Assembly: GCA_946902875.1 (NCBI GenBank)
Contig: OX336344.1
Location: forward strand, 18,125,791 to 18,189,790
From: Nematopogon swammerdamellus
Taxonomy: Eukaryota > Arthropoda > Insecta > Lepidoptera > Adelidae
Length of the DNA: 64,000 bases
Direction of reading: 5' to 3'
Each line of letters opens with the position of its first letter. Within the stretch, counting starts at the first letter, position 1. The translations under genes and the position numbers were made by a program. The notes beneath the pieces were generated by a model that made no database searches, was not told the DNA's origin, and saw nothing but the letters and a program-made list of their open reading frames with translations. Shown one piece after another: positions 41,831 through 51,160 of this stretch.

Positions 41831-42289
41831 CTTCTATTTATTTGTATGTAACGAAGATTTTATTTAACGAATGTAGTTTCGTTAGGTGCTTCAACTAGTG
41901 TCTTCAAAAATTAACACCCTTACACCTGTACCACCGCACTACACGCCCGCCGCCTCCGCTGTCGGTAACCTGATTCTGTAGGAGTAATTGCTAGATAGTC
42001 CCTCCTCTCTCTCTCCGCGTTCTTTCTCGACCGCCGACGACCCTTCGAGGTTCCCACGACCCTTAATGGAATGTGTTGGGTTCGCCACTGCCATAAACCA
42101 CGAAGCACTTGCCTTGCTTCGGAGATATGCCTGGCTGTGGGTGAATTTGTAAGGCAGTAGTACCCGTGAGAAAGAGGCAGTGTAGTGTGTGTAAGGTATC
42201 TGTTCTTATACATCTGAAGAAAGTTTATTGTTTTTCTTGTATTTCATTTTAAAAAGTTGTTAATTAATTACCATACAAACTCTTTGTTA
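41831..42289. other. No gene recognised
   Basis: 41940-42200 is comparatively GC-rich and open on the minus strand for 97 codons (R/S-rich); no domain recognised. Confidence 0.35.
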
Positions 42290-42835
42290 ATTACAAATTT
42301 AAAAAAAAAACCCGACCCTTAAAAATTCAAAAATAATTTCCGTTTACTTAAAGCAGTAGCTTAGAGTAGGAGTAGGAGTAACGAGGCAATCCGCCGACGC
42401 ACCAAAGTAGTCGATATTGGATACCGGGTGGCTAAGCTCAAGTGGCAATGGGCTGGGCACGTCAGCCGAAGGGACGACGACCGTTGGACTAACCGTGTCC
42501 TACAATGGCGGCCGTGGACAGAAAAACGGATTGTGGGAAGACCACCCGCCAGGTGGGACGACGACATCAAGTACGTCGGCGGAAAGCAGTGGTTCCGTAC
42601 CGCTGAAGGCCGGGAGGACTGGAGGAAAATTGGAGATGCGTATGTCCAGCAGTGGACGCTTACACGCTGACTGACTGACTGACTAAAGGAGTCGAACGAC
42701 CGCTAAGTAAATACCCTCGCAGCTAGCTGTCCCCCGGCTCCCTAAGTAAACGGAAATTATTTTTGACGTTTTAAGGGTCGAGGATTTAAAATTTTTAATT
42801 TAACTTTTATTTCAAGCTTTTAAAAAAACCGCATG
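42290..42835. repeat. Family G arms in inverted orientation around an RTE fragment
   Basis: 42292-42355 and 42750-42830 are inverted relatives ('cgacccttaaaaattcaaaa', 'tttccgtttacttaaag'). Between them lies the RTE piece 42362-42690. Confidence 0.65.
42362..42690 (+). pseudogene. RTE-type LINE C-terminal fragment
   Basis: Open for ~80 codons from 42428: AKLKWQWAGHVSRRDDDRWT, VGRPPARWDDDIKYVGGKQW, then REDWRKIGDAYVQQWTLTR and TGA with a CTGA-repeat tail. Better preserved than 24716-25100; RT catalytic motifs are absent. Confidence 0.85.
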
Positions 42836-43060
42836 AAAATCTGTCCACTTTTTAAGATAATTAATTTTTTTATTACTTAAATTAGGTACTTGATTACTTG
42901 ATTACAAACATAGCTATCTAACAACCATCCCGATTAAACCAGCTTTCTAATAAAAAAACACATTCAAATCAGTTCATCCGTTTGGGAGCTACGATGCCAC
43001 AGCAGACACGTCCATACACATATACACGCATACACACACGTTAACTTATAACACCCATAT
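42836..43060 (+). repeat. Family G continuation
   Basis: 'tcagttcatccgtttgggag' and 'acttataacacccatattaa' match 28440-28540; a CA/TA-rich simple repeat lies at 43010-43045. Confidence 0.55.
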
Positions 43061-43133
43061 TAAAAAACGCTTAAAAAGGAATGTGTGTGAAGTATGTATG
43101 CGTTCCAAAAACCATGTTATTTATTTAATTGTA

Positions 43134-44056
43134 CGAGGGTGGGTCAATAAGTCCGTGACTTTTTGAATGAAACACAGGTTTTTGGATAAAATATCATTTT
43201 ATTTTTCTACATAGTCTCCTTTGAGCTCTATACACTTTGTCCAACGTTTCTCCAATTTTTTTATCCCTTCCAAAAAATAAGATTTGTCGAGGTCATCAAA
43301 ATAGGTGTTCTTTTGTGAGATGATTTCATCGTTGGAGTCAAATTTCTTTCCGCCGAGCCATTTCTTCACGTTGGGAAACAAGAAATAGTCACTCGGGGCT
43401 AAATCCGGAGAAAAGGGCAGATGAGGGAGCAATTCGTAGCCTAATTCATGGATTTTTGCAATGGAAACTGCACATGTGTGCACCCTTGCATTGTGGTCGA
43501 TTGTGAGCAAATGCGGCACCCATCTTGCGGAAAGCTTTCTCATACCCAAGTGATCATTCAAAATTGAAACCACTGAGCCATGTGAGATGCCTATAACTTC
43601 CACAATCTCTCGCACTTTCAATCTCCGATCGGCCAACACCATATCGTGAATTTTTTCAATTGTTTCGGGTGTAGAGACCTCAACTGGGCGTCCAGAACGT
43701 TCGGCATCTTCCGTGCTTGTACGGCCACAACGAAATTCAGTAAACCACTTTTTTACCATTGAAATTGATGGTGCAGAGTTCCCGTAGTATTTATCAAGCT
43801 TAGCCTTGGTTTGAGTGATGCTTTTTTTCCGCAAAAAATAATGCTTAATGAGCACACGAAATTCACTTTTTTCCATTTTCTCCTCAAATCGCACAGAAGT
43901 CTGCTATCAATGGCTGTCAAACACAAACTAAATGACGCAGCTTGTTCAAAGTTTGCCAGGAGTCAATTGACAGATGCCTGCTGACAGGAGCAGTGTTGCC
44001 CTTTCAGATAAGAGGCGGGAAATTCAAAAAGTCACGGACTTATTGACCCGCCCTCG
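43134..44056 (-). mobile_element. Mariner element with internal deletion
   Basis: 923 bp between TA dinucleotides (43132-43133 and 44057-44058). 34-bp TIRs, one mismatch: left 43134-43167 starting 'cgagggtgggtcaataagtc', right 44023-44056. Intact mariners are ~1.3 kb, so about 350-400 bp of transposase sequence is missing. High TIR identity suggests a fairly young insertion. Confidence 0.92.
43199..43894 (-). CDS. Mariner transposase, in-frame internally deleted (231 aa)
   Basis: The N-terminal DNA-binding half is intact: MEKSEFRVLIKHYFLRKKSI (7-26), GRTSTEDAERSGRP (57-70), ADRRLKVREIVEVIGISHGS (88-107) and WVPHLL (125-130). After TIDH (131-134) it jumps to NARVHT (135-140) and keeps the end of the catalytic domain, FSPDLAPSDYFLF (161-173). 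In mariners (DD34D) the first catalytic Asp is in the missing part; the second should precede the N of NARVHT, where H134 sits; the third is D169, exactly 35 residues on. So the frame is preserved but catalysis should be impossible. It could bind the TIRs and act as a repressor, which is inference. Usual length ~345 aa. Confidence 0.88.
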   Translation of the reverse strand: MRFEEKMEKSEFRVLIKHYFLRKKSITQTKAKLDKYYGNSAPSISMVKKWFTEFRCGRTSTEDAERSGRPVEVSTPETIEKIHDMVLADRRLKVREIVEVIGISHGSVVSILNDHLGMRKLSARWVPHLLTIDHNARVHTCAVSIAKIHELGYELLPHLPFSPDLAPSDYFLFPNVKKWLGGKKFDSNDEIISQKNTYFDDLDKSYFLEGIKKLEKRWTKCIELKGDYVEK

Positions 44057-44064
44057 TAATTGCC

Positions 44065-44620
44065 CTTTACCGCGTGGGGCCGGTACTTATAAAAAAATAG
44101 CAATACTAATTAGCACCACTGCATCTCTTCCAAAGGGCATAATTTACATAACACACGCTGTATCCCGACAAGCAGGGTAAGCAGAGTAATCAGTGTTGTG
44201 CTGCAACGACTCTAATAAATTACAGCACAGAACGGACCACCACGTTTCGCAAAGTATTATTTTTTATTTATTTATTTATTTATTGTGGTAAACTTCAGTG
44301 CAGTTACAGTTATATACTCGTACATTCAAATATCCTCATAAAAACCAATTACAAGTTTACACATTTGAGAATTCTAGTAGTTATAGAAAAAACATTCGGG
44401 CAAGATACATAATATCAAGCAGCAAGTAATGCAAGAAGACCCGCCTGCTACATGACTCGGTGGAAGGACCCTGCCAAGGTGAGAGTTGGCCAACCTGTTG
44501 CCCTTATGCACGGCATCTTCTCCATATCCCTTAGTCGCCTTTAAAGACATGCACGGGTAGAGATACAGTGGGGCTAATTTGTTAAGTACCTGCCGGCCCC
44601 ACACATTACACAATTCATCA
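44065..44620 (-). repeat. Family C element(s), minus strand, interrupted
   Basis: 44065-44258 and 44402-44610 carry family C sequence in reverse ('tcagtgttgtgctgcaacga', 'caccacgtttcgcaaagtat', 'ttgcccttatgcacggcatc', 'gcatgcacgggtagagat'-like). A LINE-tail insertion separates them. Confidence 0.7.
44259..44401 (-). mobile_element. LINE 3' tail inserted in family C
   Basis: On the minus strand it ends 'agtttaccacaataaata' and then (AATA)n. The uninterrupted target is seen at 21570-21599 ('tagcaaagtattaagacaat'). Confidence 0.65.
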
Positions 44621-44682
44621 ATGAAATGTTCGTTAATAATAAGGTTGAGCTTGTAATGAATTATGAAACCGTTCGAATGACA

Positions 44683-44943
44683 CTTTTTTTTTTTGGGAAC
44701 TGCTCTGGTTGTCTACATCACCTACAACATCCGTGATGTCAGCCACCGGATGAACTAGGTGCCATGTCAGTGCTTCCCTTCATTTCATGTCGGCTACACT
44801 GAACTGGACGGAAAACACGAACTATTTACATAGCCGTTTCGACTGACGTTTCATTCAGTGCGGTAGTACCAGCCCGGGCGGGTTAAACCCTACCACATAG
44901 TAATATAAGAAGGGAGTCATTATATCCCTTAGTCGCCTATATT
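44683..44943 (-). repeat. Family A SINE, 5'-truncated
   Basis: T-run, 'aactgctctggttgtctaca' through 'cttcatttcatgtcggctac' to 'cccttagtcgcctata'; partial head. Confidence 0.85.
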
Positions 44944-45261
44944 TGCAGCTGTCTGTCATTTAAGCAAGCTTCAATACACTTTCCAACTTGCCCCCCCTTT
45001 CCAAGTAACATTTCGGTGTACATTCATCGAAGTGGAACACTGTCGAAAGCTTTTGTCGAGTTCAAGCAGATGACGTCAAATCGAGACGAATACTGAAGAG
45101 GAATTTATGCAAAAGTAATGAAATTATGAAATTAAAATAGCGGTTTATTTCCGGTAAAATAATTTCTAAACCCTGCAGACGCGTTTTCAACAACAAAGAT
45201 AAAGCTGTTGGCGGAGGCATTCCATTTCTATAATATGTTTCTTTGTAACAAATTCTTTGTA
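44944..45261. other. No gene seen
   Basis: Unassigned DNA between two family A copies. Confidence 0.35.
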
Positions 45262-45460
45262 ACAAAGGCGACTAAGGGATATGACTACCTTCTTATATTA
45301 CTAGGTAGGTAGGGTTTAACCCGCTCTTGGTACCACCGCACTGAATGAAAGGTCGGTCGAAACGGCTATGTAAATAGTTTGTGTTTTCCGTCCAGTTCAG
45401 TGTAGCCGGCACGACCGAAGGGAAGCACTGACGTGGCACCAAAGTCACTCTCCATAAAAA
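45262..45460 (+). repeat. Family A SINE, truncated and 3'-deleted
   Basis: 'aaaggcgactaagggatatg' to 'gacgtggcaccaaagtcact' then directly 'ctccataaaaaaaa'; ~65 bp before the tail is missing. Confidence 0.85.
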
Positions 45461-45474
45461 AAAATTTTTTTTAA

Positions 45475-45783
45475 CTTTTTAGGGTTCCGTATCCGTCGTA
45501 CGGGGCCCTATTACTAAAAGCCTACGCCGTCTATCTGTCCGTCTGTCCGAGGGCTTTATCTCTTGAACCGTAATATACCTATTACGGTTCAAGAGATAAA
45601 AAAAATTGAAACTGAAAACCGTTGAAATTTTCACGGAAATGTTATTATGGCCAATTTAAAAACAAATAATAAAAAAATAAGAAAAAGTTAAAAATTCACG
45701 GGGGTGAAGAAGCTATAAAGTGTATGCGCGTCATCTACCGAAAAGAGAATGACGCATTATACAACTAATCATGAATTTTAACC
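45475..45783 (-). repeat. Family B element, half of an inverted pair
   Basis: 'tagggttccgtatccgtcgt' to 'actaatcatgaattttaac' in reverse; abuts the plus-strand copy. Confidence 0.85.
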
Positions 45784-46100
45784 GCCGTCAGCGCCACTCA
45801 CGCCATCTATGGCGTGTTTTATAAAATGCTTCATATCTATTAGATACAATTCATGATTAGTTAAAATGCTTCATACTCTTTTCGGTAGATGGCGCGCATA
45901 CACTTTTTAGTTTCTTATATGGGGACCCCGTGAATTTTTTACTTTTTCTTATTTTATTATTTGTTGTTATATCGGCCATAATAAATAACACACAGCCTGT
46001 GAAAATTTCAACGGGCTACCTATTACGGTTCAAGAGATACAGCCCTCGGACAGACGGACAGACAGATGGCGTAGGCTTAATAATAGCTAATAACTTGACT
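45784..46100 (+). repeat. Family B element, other half of the inverted pair
   Basis: 'gtcagcgccactcacgccat' to 'ggacagacagatggcgtagg'. Both copies lack their 5' ends at the junction, giving a ~600 bp imperfect palindrome. Confidence 0.85.
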
Positions 46101-46229
46101 GAACCCTATGTTCTTTGTTTTGTATTTTATTATCTTTTTTAATGAGTATATTTTTGACTTAGTATTTTTAATTTTTTGCTTAGATATAGTATGTTATATT
46201 TAACATAATGAAAACTTAGTATGTAAGTT

Positions 46230-46405
46230 ATATTTAAAAAAAGCTCTGTAAGGTTTCTTACCCGGTTCTTCCTTATAGATTGCACTACTGAACGGGACAT
46301 CATAAAAAATGATGACGAACCATACTGAATATGCATATGTCTCAATGAAATATTGTTATTGTTGTGTGTTCTTTATGGCGAAATAAATATCTGAATCTGA
46401 ATCTT
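46230..46405 (+). repeat. Family I retroelement 3' end
   Basis: 'gtttcttacccggttcttcc' and the end 'atggcgaaataaatatctga' followed by 'atctgaatct', a LINE/SINE-like tail with AATAAA. Confidence 0.55.
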
Positions 46406-46410
46406 AGTAA

Positions 46411-46446
46411 AAGGGTTCCGTACGACGGATACGGAACCCTAAAAAA
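46411..46446. repeat. Family B end palindrome
   Basis: 'agggttccgta' and 'tacggaaccct' in opposition around 'cgacgga': solo ends of a family B element. Confidence 0.7.
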
Positions 46447-47824
46447 ATATGTGTCTGTGGTTATCGTACCTTCTTTCTAAACAAAGAAACATTTGTCAAT
46501 CTTATTTACGTTAGTCGGAACGTCATATGCATTGCGAATATGATATGATAACCCACAAGAGATTTATTTTATGAATTCTCCTATTTTACGATATAGCTCA
46601 GATGTTTTAGTACCGGCTTTAGAGGGTTCCCTCGAATTTTTACGACAACCGTCTGAGAAGCAGAATTGACGTTCGCGGTGAGAAAAATTATCTCGTTACA
46701 AATACGACTTATGGCAGAGTGTGATGTGGACAGAGAGGGTGGAGGGGGTACGGAGGGGCTGAAGAGGCCTAGGGGGGTACGAAGGGGCGAGGGGGTTATA
46801 GAAGCAAAGAATACGACCGCACGGTGTGGGAAGAAGAGTGCCAACTTAATATATATTTGAAGGCGGTACAGAAGCACACCTGAAAATCGATAGATAGACC
46901 CCTTTTGTGCTTTTGTACCGACTTCAACTCAAGGGTCCGAATATGAATCAAAATATTATTTAACACTTTTAAGTTCTAGTTGTTTTTTGAAGCCCCTGCA
47001 ATGTTTCCAACCTTCCCTTTTGTACGAAAAATTTAATTTTTTTTAGATATTTTTGGCACCCTACGTAGACGTGATATTAGTTCACTAGGTACCATAAAAA
47101 ATACAATATTTCACACTTCCTCGTAATGATATTTTCAAAATATCTTACTGCATTAGAGCAGTCTCTAGCCATATTTGTGGATAAAGCGGTAAGTTGATGT
47201 TGTTCAACTTGATTAAATTTTGTTTGAGTAAAGGTAACGCTTGCAAAATTCACACGTTGAGTTTATTCAGTAAAAATATAGTAGGTTAATGTTTTGAAAA
47301 CAAGCGTAGTGTGACTTCTTCAGCTAATTTCACTCCGGTCGCTCTCACGCGAGTTATTACGAGTGTGGAAAGCTTTTTTCCCTTTCGTCGGAATTCTCCC
47401 GATGGCCCGGAAAGTAATTTTGGTAAGTACCTGTGTATTGTGTTACACGTGTACCTACCTGCCTGCCTGCCTGCGTGGGATAAGAGCGCACTACTGAAGA
47501 CCGCCAAAGATGATTATTTTATTTTAGATTTTTTTTTCTTTCTCATATGTCATTACGGGTTTGAACGCAGCCTTAAGATGTCGTAATTTGTTTGTAATTA
47601 TGTAGTCTAATAAATATCACTAATGCGCCGCATAAGCCTAGAAATTCAAAGAGGGAACGCTATAAGCGTCCTAGGGACCATGGCTGCCTCGGCTGAACAA
47701 GGAGAAATGTTTTATTTATAGGTTCTTGTTAATTTCTCTTTTATTAGATAGGTAAGTTTTGTTTTAGGTTAGTTTTAGTTAAGATCTTTATAAATTTTTT
47801 AATTACTTATTTTTTATTTTTTTT
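46447..47824. other. No gene recognised
   Basis: Holds the G-rich tract 46738-46800 and a family E-type inverted repeat 46858-46932 ('gaaggcggtacagaagcaca' against 'cttttgtaccgacttcaac'). A frame at 47311-47420 meets a GTAAGT donor-like site but has no recognised protein. Confidence 0.4.
46738..46800 (+). other. G-rich tract, possible G-quadruplex
   Basis: Seven or more G-runs of 3-6 within ~60 nt ('agggtggagggggtacggag', 'ggcctaggggggtacgaagg'). Confidence 0.7.
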
Positions 47825-48139
47825 TATTGAAACTGACACGGTTGGCTACATCACCTACAACATCCGTGATGTCAGCCCATAACACCGGGTGAACTTGGTG
47901 CCACGTCAGTGCTTCCCTTCGGTCGTGCCGGCTACACTGAACTGGACGGAAAACACAAACTATTTATATAGCCGTTTCGACCGACCTTGCATTCAGTGCG
48001 GTGGTACCAACCCGGGCGGGTTAAACCCTACCACCTAGTTATATAAGAAGGGAGTCACATCCCTTAGTCGCCTTTTACGACATGCACGGGGAGAGATGCA
48101 GTGGGACTATTCTTTTAAAGTACCGGCCCCACACGGTAC
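47825..48139 (-). repeat. Family A SINE, GGCC-type head, full length
   Basis: 'actgacacggttggctacat' to 'ccggccccacacggtaca', close to consensus; probably among the younger copies. Confidence 0.92.
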
Positions 48140-49179
48140 ACTTAATTACTTAATTAAACAATTCCAATCAGTAAAAAAAATATGTACAAAAAAAATAAAG
48201 ATATCACTTCTATAATACCTAGATGAGCCTTTAGCAAACATCATTCATGTAATCGATCAAATCAGTTTATATGCTGAGTTCACAATTACTGATGCTTGCG
48301 TTGTATGGCACACCTTATCGTCTTATGTCCACAAATAATTTTCGGAATTCACAATAATCTAAGTATATTCGTTTATTTTTTTTTTTTTGGAAAGTATAAG
48401 TGAGGCCCTATTTTCCCTATCGTTTTAGACTATGTATTTTAATTTTTTTATGTATCCTTTAAAATATATTTCTATTCCTTCGCCTTCTAACGAGCCCTAG
48501 AGAACATGATGCACTTGAAAACTTATGAGCTTTACAAGCTTTTTGAAAACAAATCGAAGGCCTAAACTCATTTTAATAATTTTATTAGATGGTTTAAAGA
48601 ATATCTGATTTGTTTAAGTGTCGTTTTATTTATAATTTTATTTTATATTATGAAGAAAAGATACGGAAATGACAGGATTTCTGCCAACAGACACCGCGTC
48701 GTCATCAGCCGTAGCCAATAAGTAGGTTTTCAGATTTCTCACTCGTCACTAGAAAATTTCTGCCAAAAACTGTTGACAGCCAACAAATTATCGTCAGCCG
48801 CTGCCGGCTTCGTGGTCTTCAGATCTTTCACACCCAGCCAAAATCATGCGTCGCGCGCGACGCGCGAGCTACCAACATTTCAGTGCCGTTGTCAAAAGGA
48901 AAACGTCGCGAGAAGCTGAGATGGCGACGCACTCACAGCGTGGAATAATTTGTATGGGAACGAAATTGGAATTACTTTTTGCGAGAGTGTAACCTTCGCG
49001 AGGTGTGTGCTTGGAACTCACCTTTAGGGTATACTTACGGGCGTGCGTAGCTTTCGCGCCGCTAGATTCGGGGAAAGTGAGGCGACGAGAATAATTTTTC
49101 CGAATAAATTCGGTCTGTACACAAATTTATTCGTAAAAATTATTCTCGGATTGAATAAAAAATAAAACCTTGTAGAATC
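48140..49179. other. No gene; degenerate tandem repeat and a hairpin
   Basis: 48677-48845 holds two diverged ~85-bp units ('atttctgccaa', 'tcgtcagccgc', 'cttcagatctttcac'). 49086-49110 pairs with 49124-49148 (25 bp, one mismatch). 48840-48860 is CGCG-rich. Confidence 0.5.
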
Positions 49180-49500
49180 TGTACCGTGTGGGGCCAGTAC
49201 TTTAAAATAATAGCCCCACTGCATCTCTCCCCGAGTATGTCGTATAAGGCGACTAAGGGATATGACTCCCTTCTTATATTACTAGATGGTAGGGTTTAAC
49301 TCGCCCGGGTTGATACCACCGCACTGAATGAAAGGTCGGTCGAAACGGTTATGTAAATAGTTTGTGCTTTCCGTCCACTTCAGTGCAGCCGGCACGACCG
49401 AAGGGAAGCAGTGACGTGGCACCAAGTTCACCCGGTGTTATGGGCTGACATCACGGATGTTGTAGGGTACCTATGTAGCCAAGCGTGTCAGTATCAATAA
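49180..49500 (+). repeat. Family A SINE, GGCC-type head, full length
   Basis: 'accgtgtggggccagtactt' to 'gcgtgtcagtatcaataaaa'; several private changes in the tail. Confidence 0.9.
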
Positions 49501-49609
49501 AAATAATTCTACTACCCCACAATAATATTGTGTGTCAATATTGGCCAGAAGCAACCTAGTACGCACCATAACGGTAATTTCGTGCTTAAAAAATAAAAAA
49601 ACAAAAAGA

Positions 49610-49995
49610 AAAAACCTGCCAAGTGCGAGTCGAACTTGTGCAGCGATTCGGATCGCCATGTCATGGTCAGCGCCACTCACCCCATCTATGGCGTGTTTAT
49701 GAAATGCTTCATATTAGTTATATATAATTCATGATTAGTTAAAATTCTTCATACTCTTTTCGGTAGATGACGCGCATACACTTTTTAGTTTCTTCTATGG
49801 GAACCCCGCGATTTTTGTTTTCCTTTTTTTTATTTGTTGTTATATCGGCCATAATAACACATATTCTGTGAAAATTTCAACGGGCTACCTATTACGGTTC
49901 AAGAGATACAGCCCTGCCTCGGACAGACAGACAGACAGACGACGGCGTAGGCTTAGTAATAGGATCCAGTACCGGATACAAGACCCTAAAAAACA
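49610..49995 (+). repeat. Family B element, full length
   Basis: 'aaacctgccaagtgcgagtc' to 'ggatacaagaccctaaaaaa' with a GACA run (49921-49940). Confidence 0.85.
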
Positions 49996-50051
49996 TGCGT
50001 TCAATGTGAATAAATTTTAAATAAATAAATAAAAAATAAAAACAAATAAAA

Positions 50052-50180
50052 GGTTTAAGGTTCCGTAGGGTCCCTATTAGTAAGCCTACGCCCTCTACCC
50101 GTGCGTCTGTATTACTATCTTGTGAAACGTAATATGTAGCCGGTTGAAATTTTCACAGAATGTGTGTTATTATGGCTAAT
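50052..50180 (-). repeat. Family B fragment
   Basis: 'aaggttccgtagggtcccta' to 'tgtgtgttattatggctaat' in reverse; interrupted by the SINE that follows. Confidence 0.75.
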
Positions 50181-50322
50181 GTGCGGTGGTACCAACCCGC
50201 CCGGGTTGGTACCACCGCACTGAATGAAAGGTCGGTTGAAACGGCTATGTAAATAGTTTGTGTTTTCCGTCCAGTTCAGTGTAGCCGGCACGACCGAAGG
50301 GAAGAGTCAGTTTCCATAAAAA
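50181..50322 (+). repeat. Family A SINE, truncated, with palindromic 5' end
   Basis: Starts with a palindrome 50181-50220 (19-bp perfect arms of 'gtgcggtggtaccaacccg', 2-nt centre), continues to 'cacgaccgaagggaa' then jumps to 'gagtcagtttccataaaaa'. Confidence 0.85.
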
Positions 50323-50352
50323 AAATTATAATAATTTTATTGTGTGTTATTA

Positions 50353-50440
50353 TCATCATCATCATCAGCCTATATCGGTCCACTTCTGGACATTGGCCTC
50401 TCCCAGGGCACGCCACCACACGCGGTCTTCCGCTCTTCTA
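50353..50440 (-). pseudogene. RTE-like LINE 3' end
   Basis: ATC repeats then 'cagcctatatcggtccactt', 'ctggacattggcctctccca' and 'cgccaccacacgcggtcttc': reverse of the end of an RTE ORF (minus-strand DRVWW-type residues). Same as 58628-58720. Confidence 0.7.
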
Positions 50441-50939
50441 ATCCATCCACTCCCGGCTACCTTTTTTATATACTAACAAATAATTTAAAAAAAATTGAAG
50501 AAAAAAAACGGAGGAGAAAGTATCGACAATGTTTTCTTCTTTTGACCAATTTTCCCATTGGAATATGGCCCAACTTATAGGTTCAACCCCACTATTTCCC
50601 GGTGTGCTATCCCTTTGATCAATTCCATCCATCAGGTCGATTTGAACTTGCAGGGCGTGGCTGAAAAGAGTGTTTTTCTAGCAGACAGCAGGAGATAAGT
50701 CTGCAATAAGACGAATTACTTCAACTGCTTTTCTTCGCCAAACGACTTAATCCACAGGAGAAAGAATTGAAATGGAATAGGCACATGAGCAGAATTATCC
50801 TGCCGTGGAGTCGACCCGTGTACTTTTTTTACTTTTTCTATTTTTATATATTTATTATCTCATATGTTTGTATTTCTTATAACCAGCCCTTTTCATTGAT
50901 ATGTCACATGATGAACTTGAAAAAAATTTTTTTTTTTAC
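50441..50939. other. No gene seen
   Basis: AT-rich and unassigned. Confidence 0.35.
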
Positions 50940-51160
50940 TTTCTTAATTGTCCCCCAAAATCGAAAATAGTGCATATACGCTATACGTCCGTGATTGGGT
51001 CATCTAACTCTATATATGTACCAAATTTCAACTTTTATCGTTCAGTAGATTCGGAGAAATAATCTGTGACAGACGGACAGACAGACAGACAGATAGACAT
51101 AAGAGTGATCCTATAAGGGTTCCGTTTTTTTCCTATTTTGAGGTACGGAACCATAAAAAG
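50940..51160 (+). repeat. Family D element
   Basis: 'accaaatttcaacttttatc', a GACA/GATA run (51069-51101), 'agagtgatcctataagggtt' and 'tgaggtacggaaccataaaa'. Structurally analogous to family B but of different sequence. Confidence 0.7.

Noticed and set aside
47311..47420. Frame ending at a GTAAGT donor-like site
   Set aside because: Donor-like hexamers are expected by chance; no GC shift or known protein.
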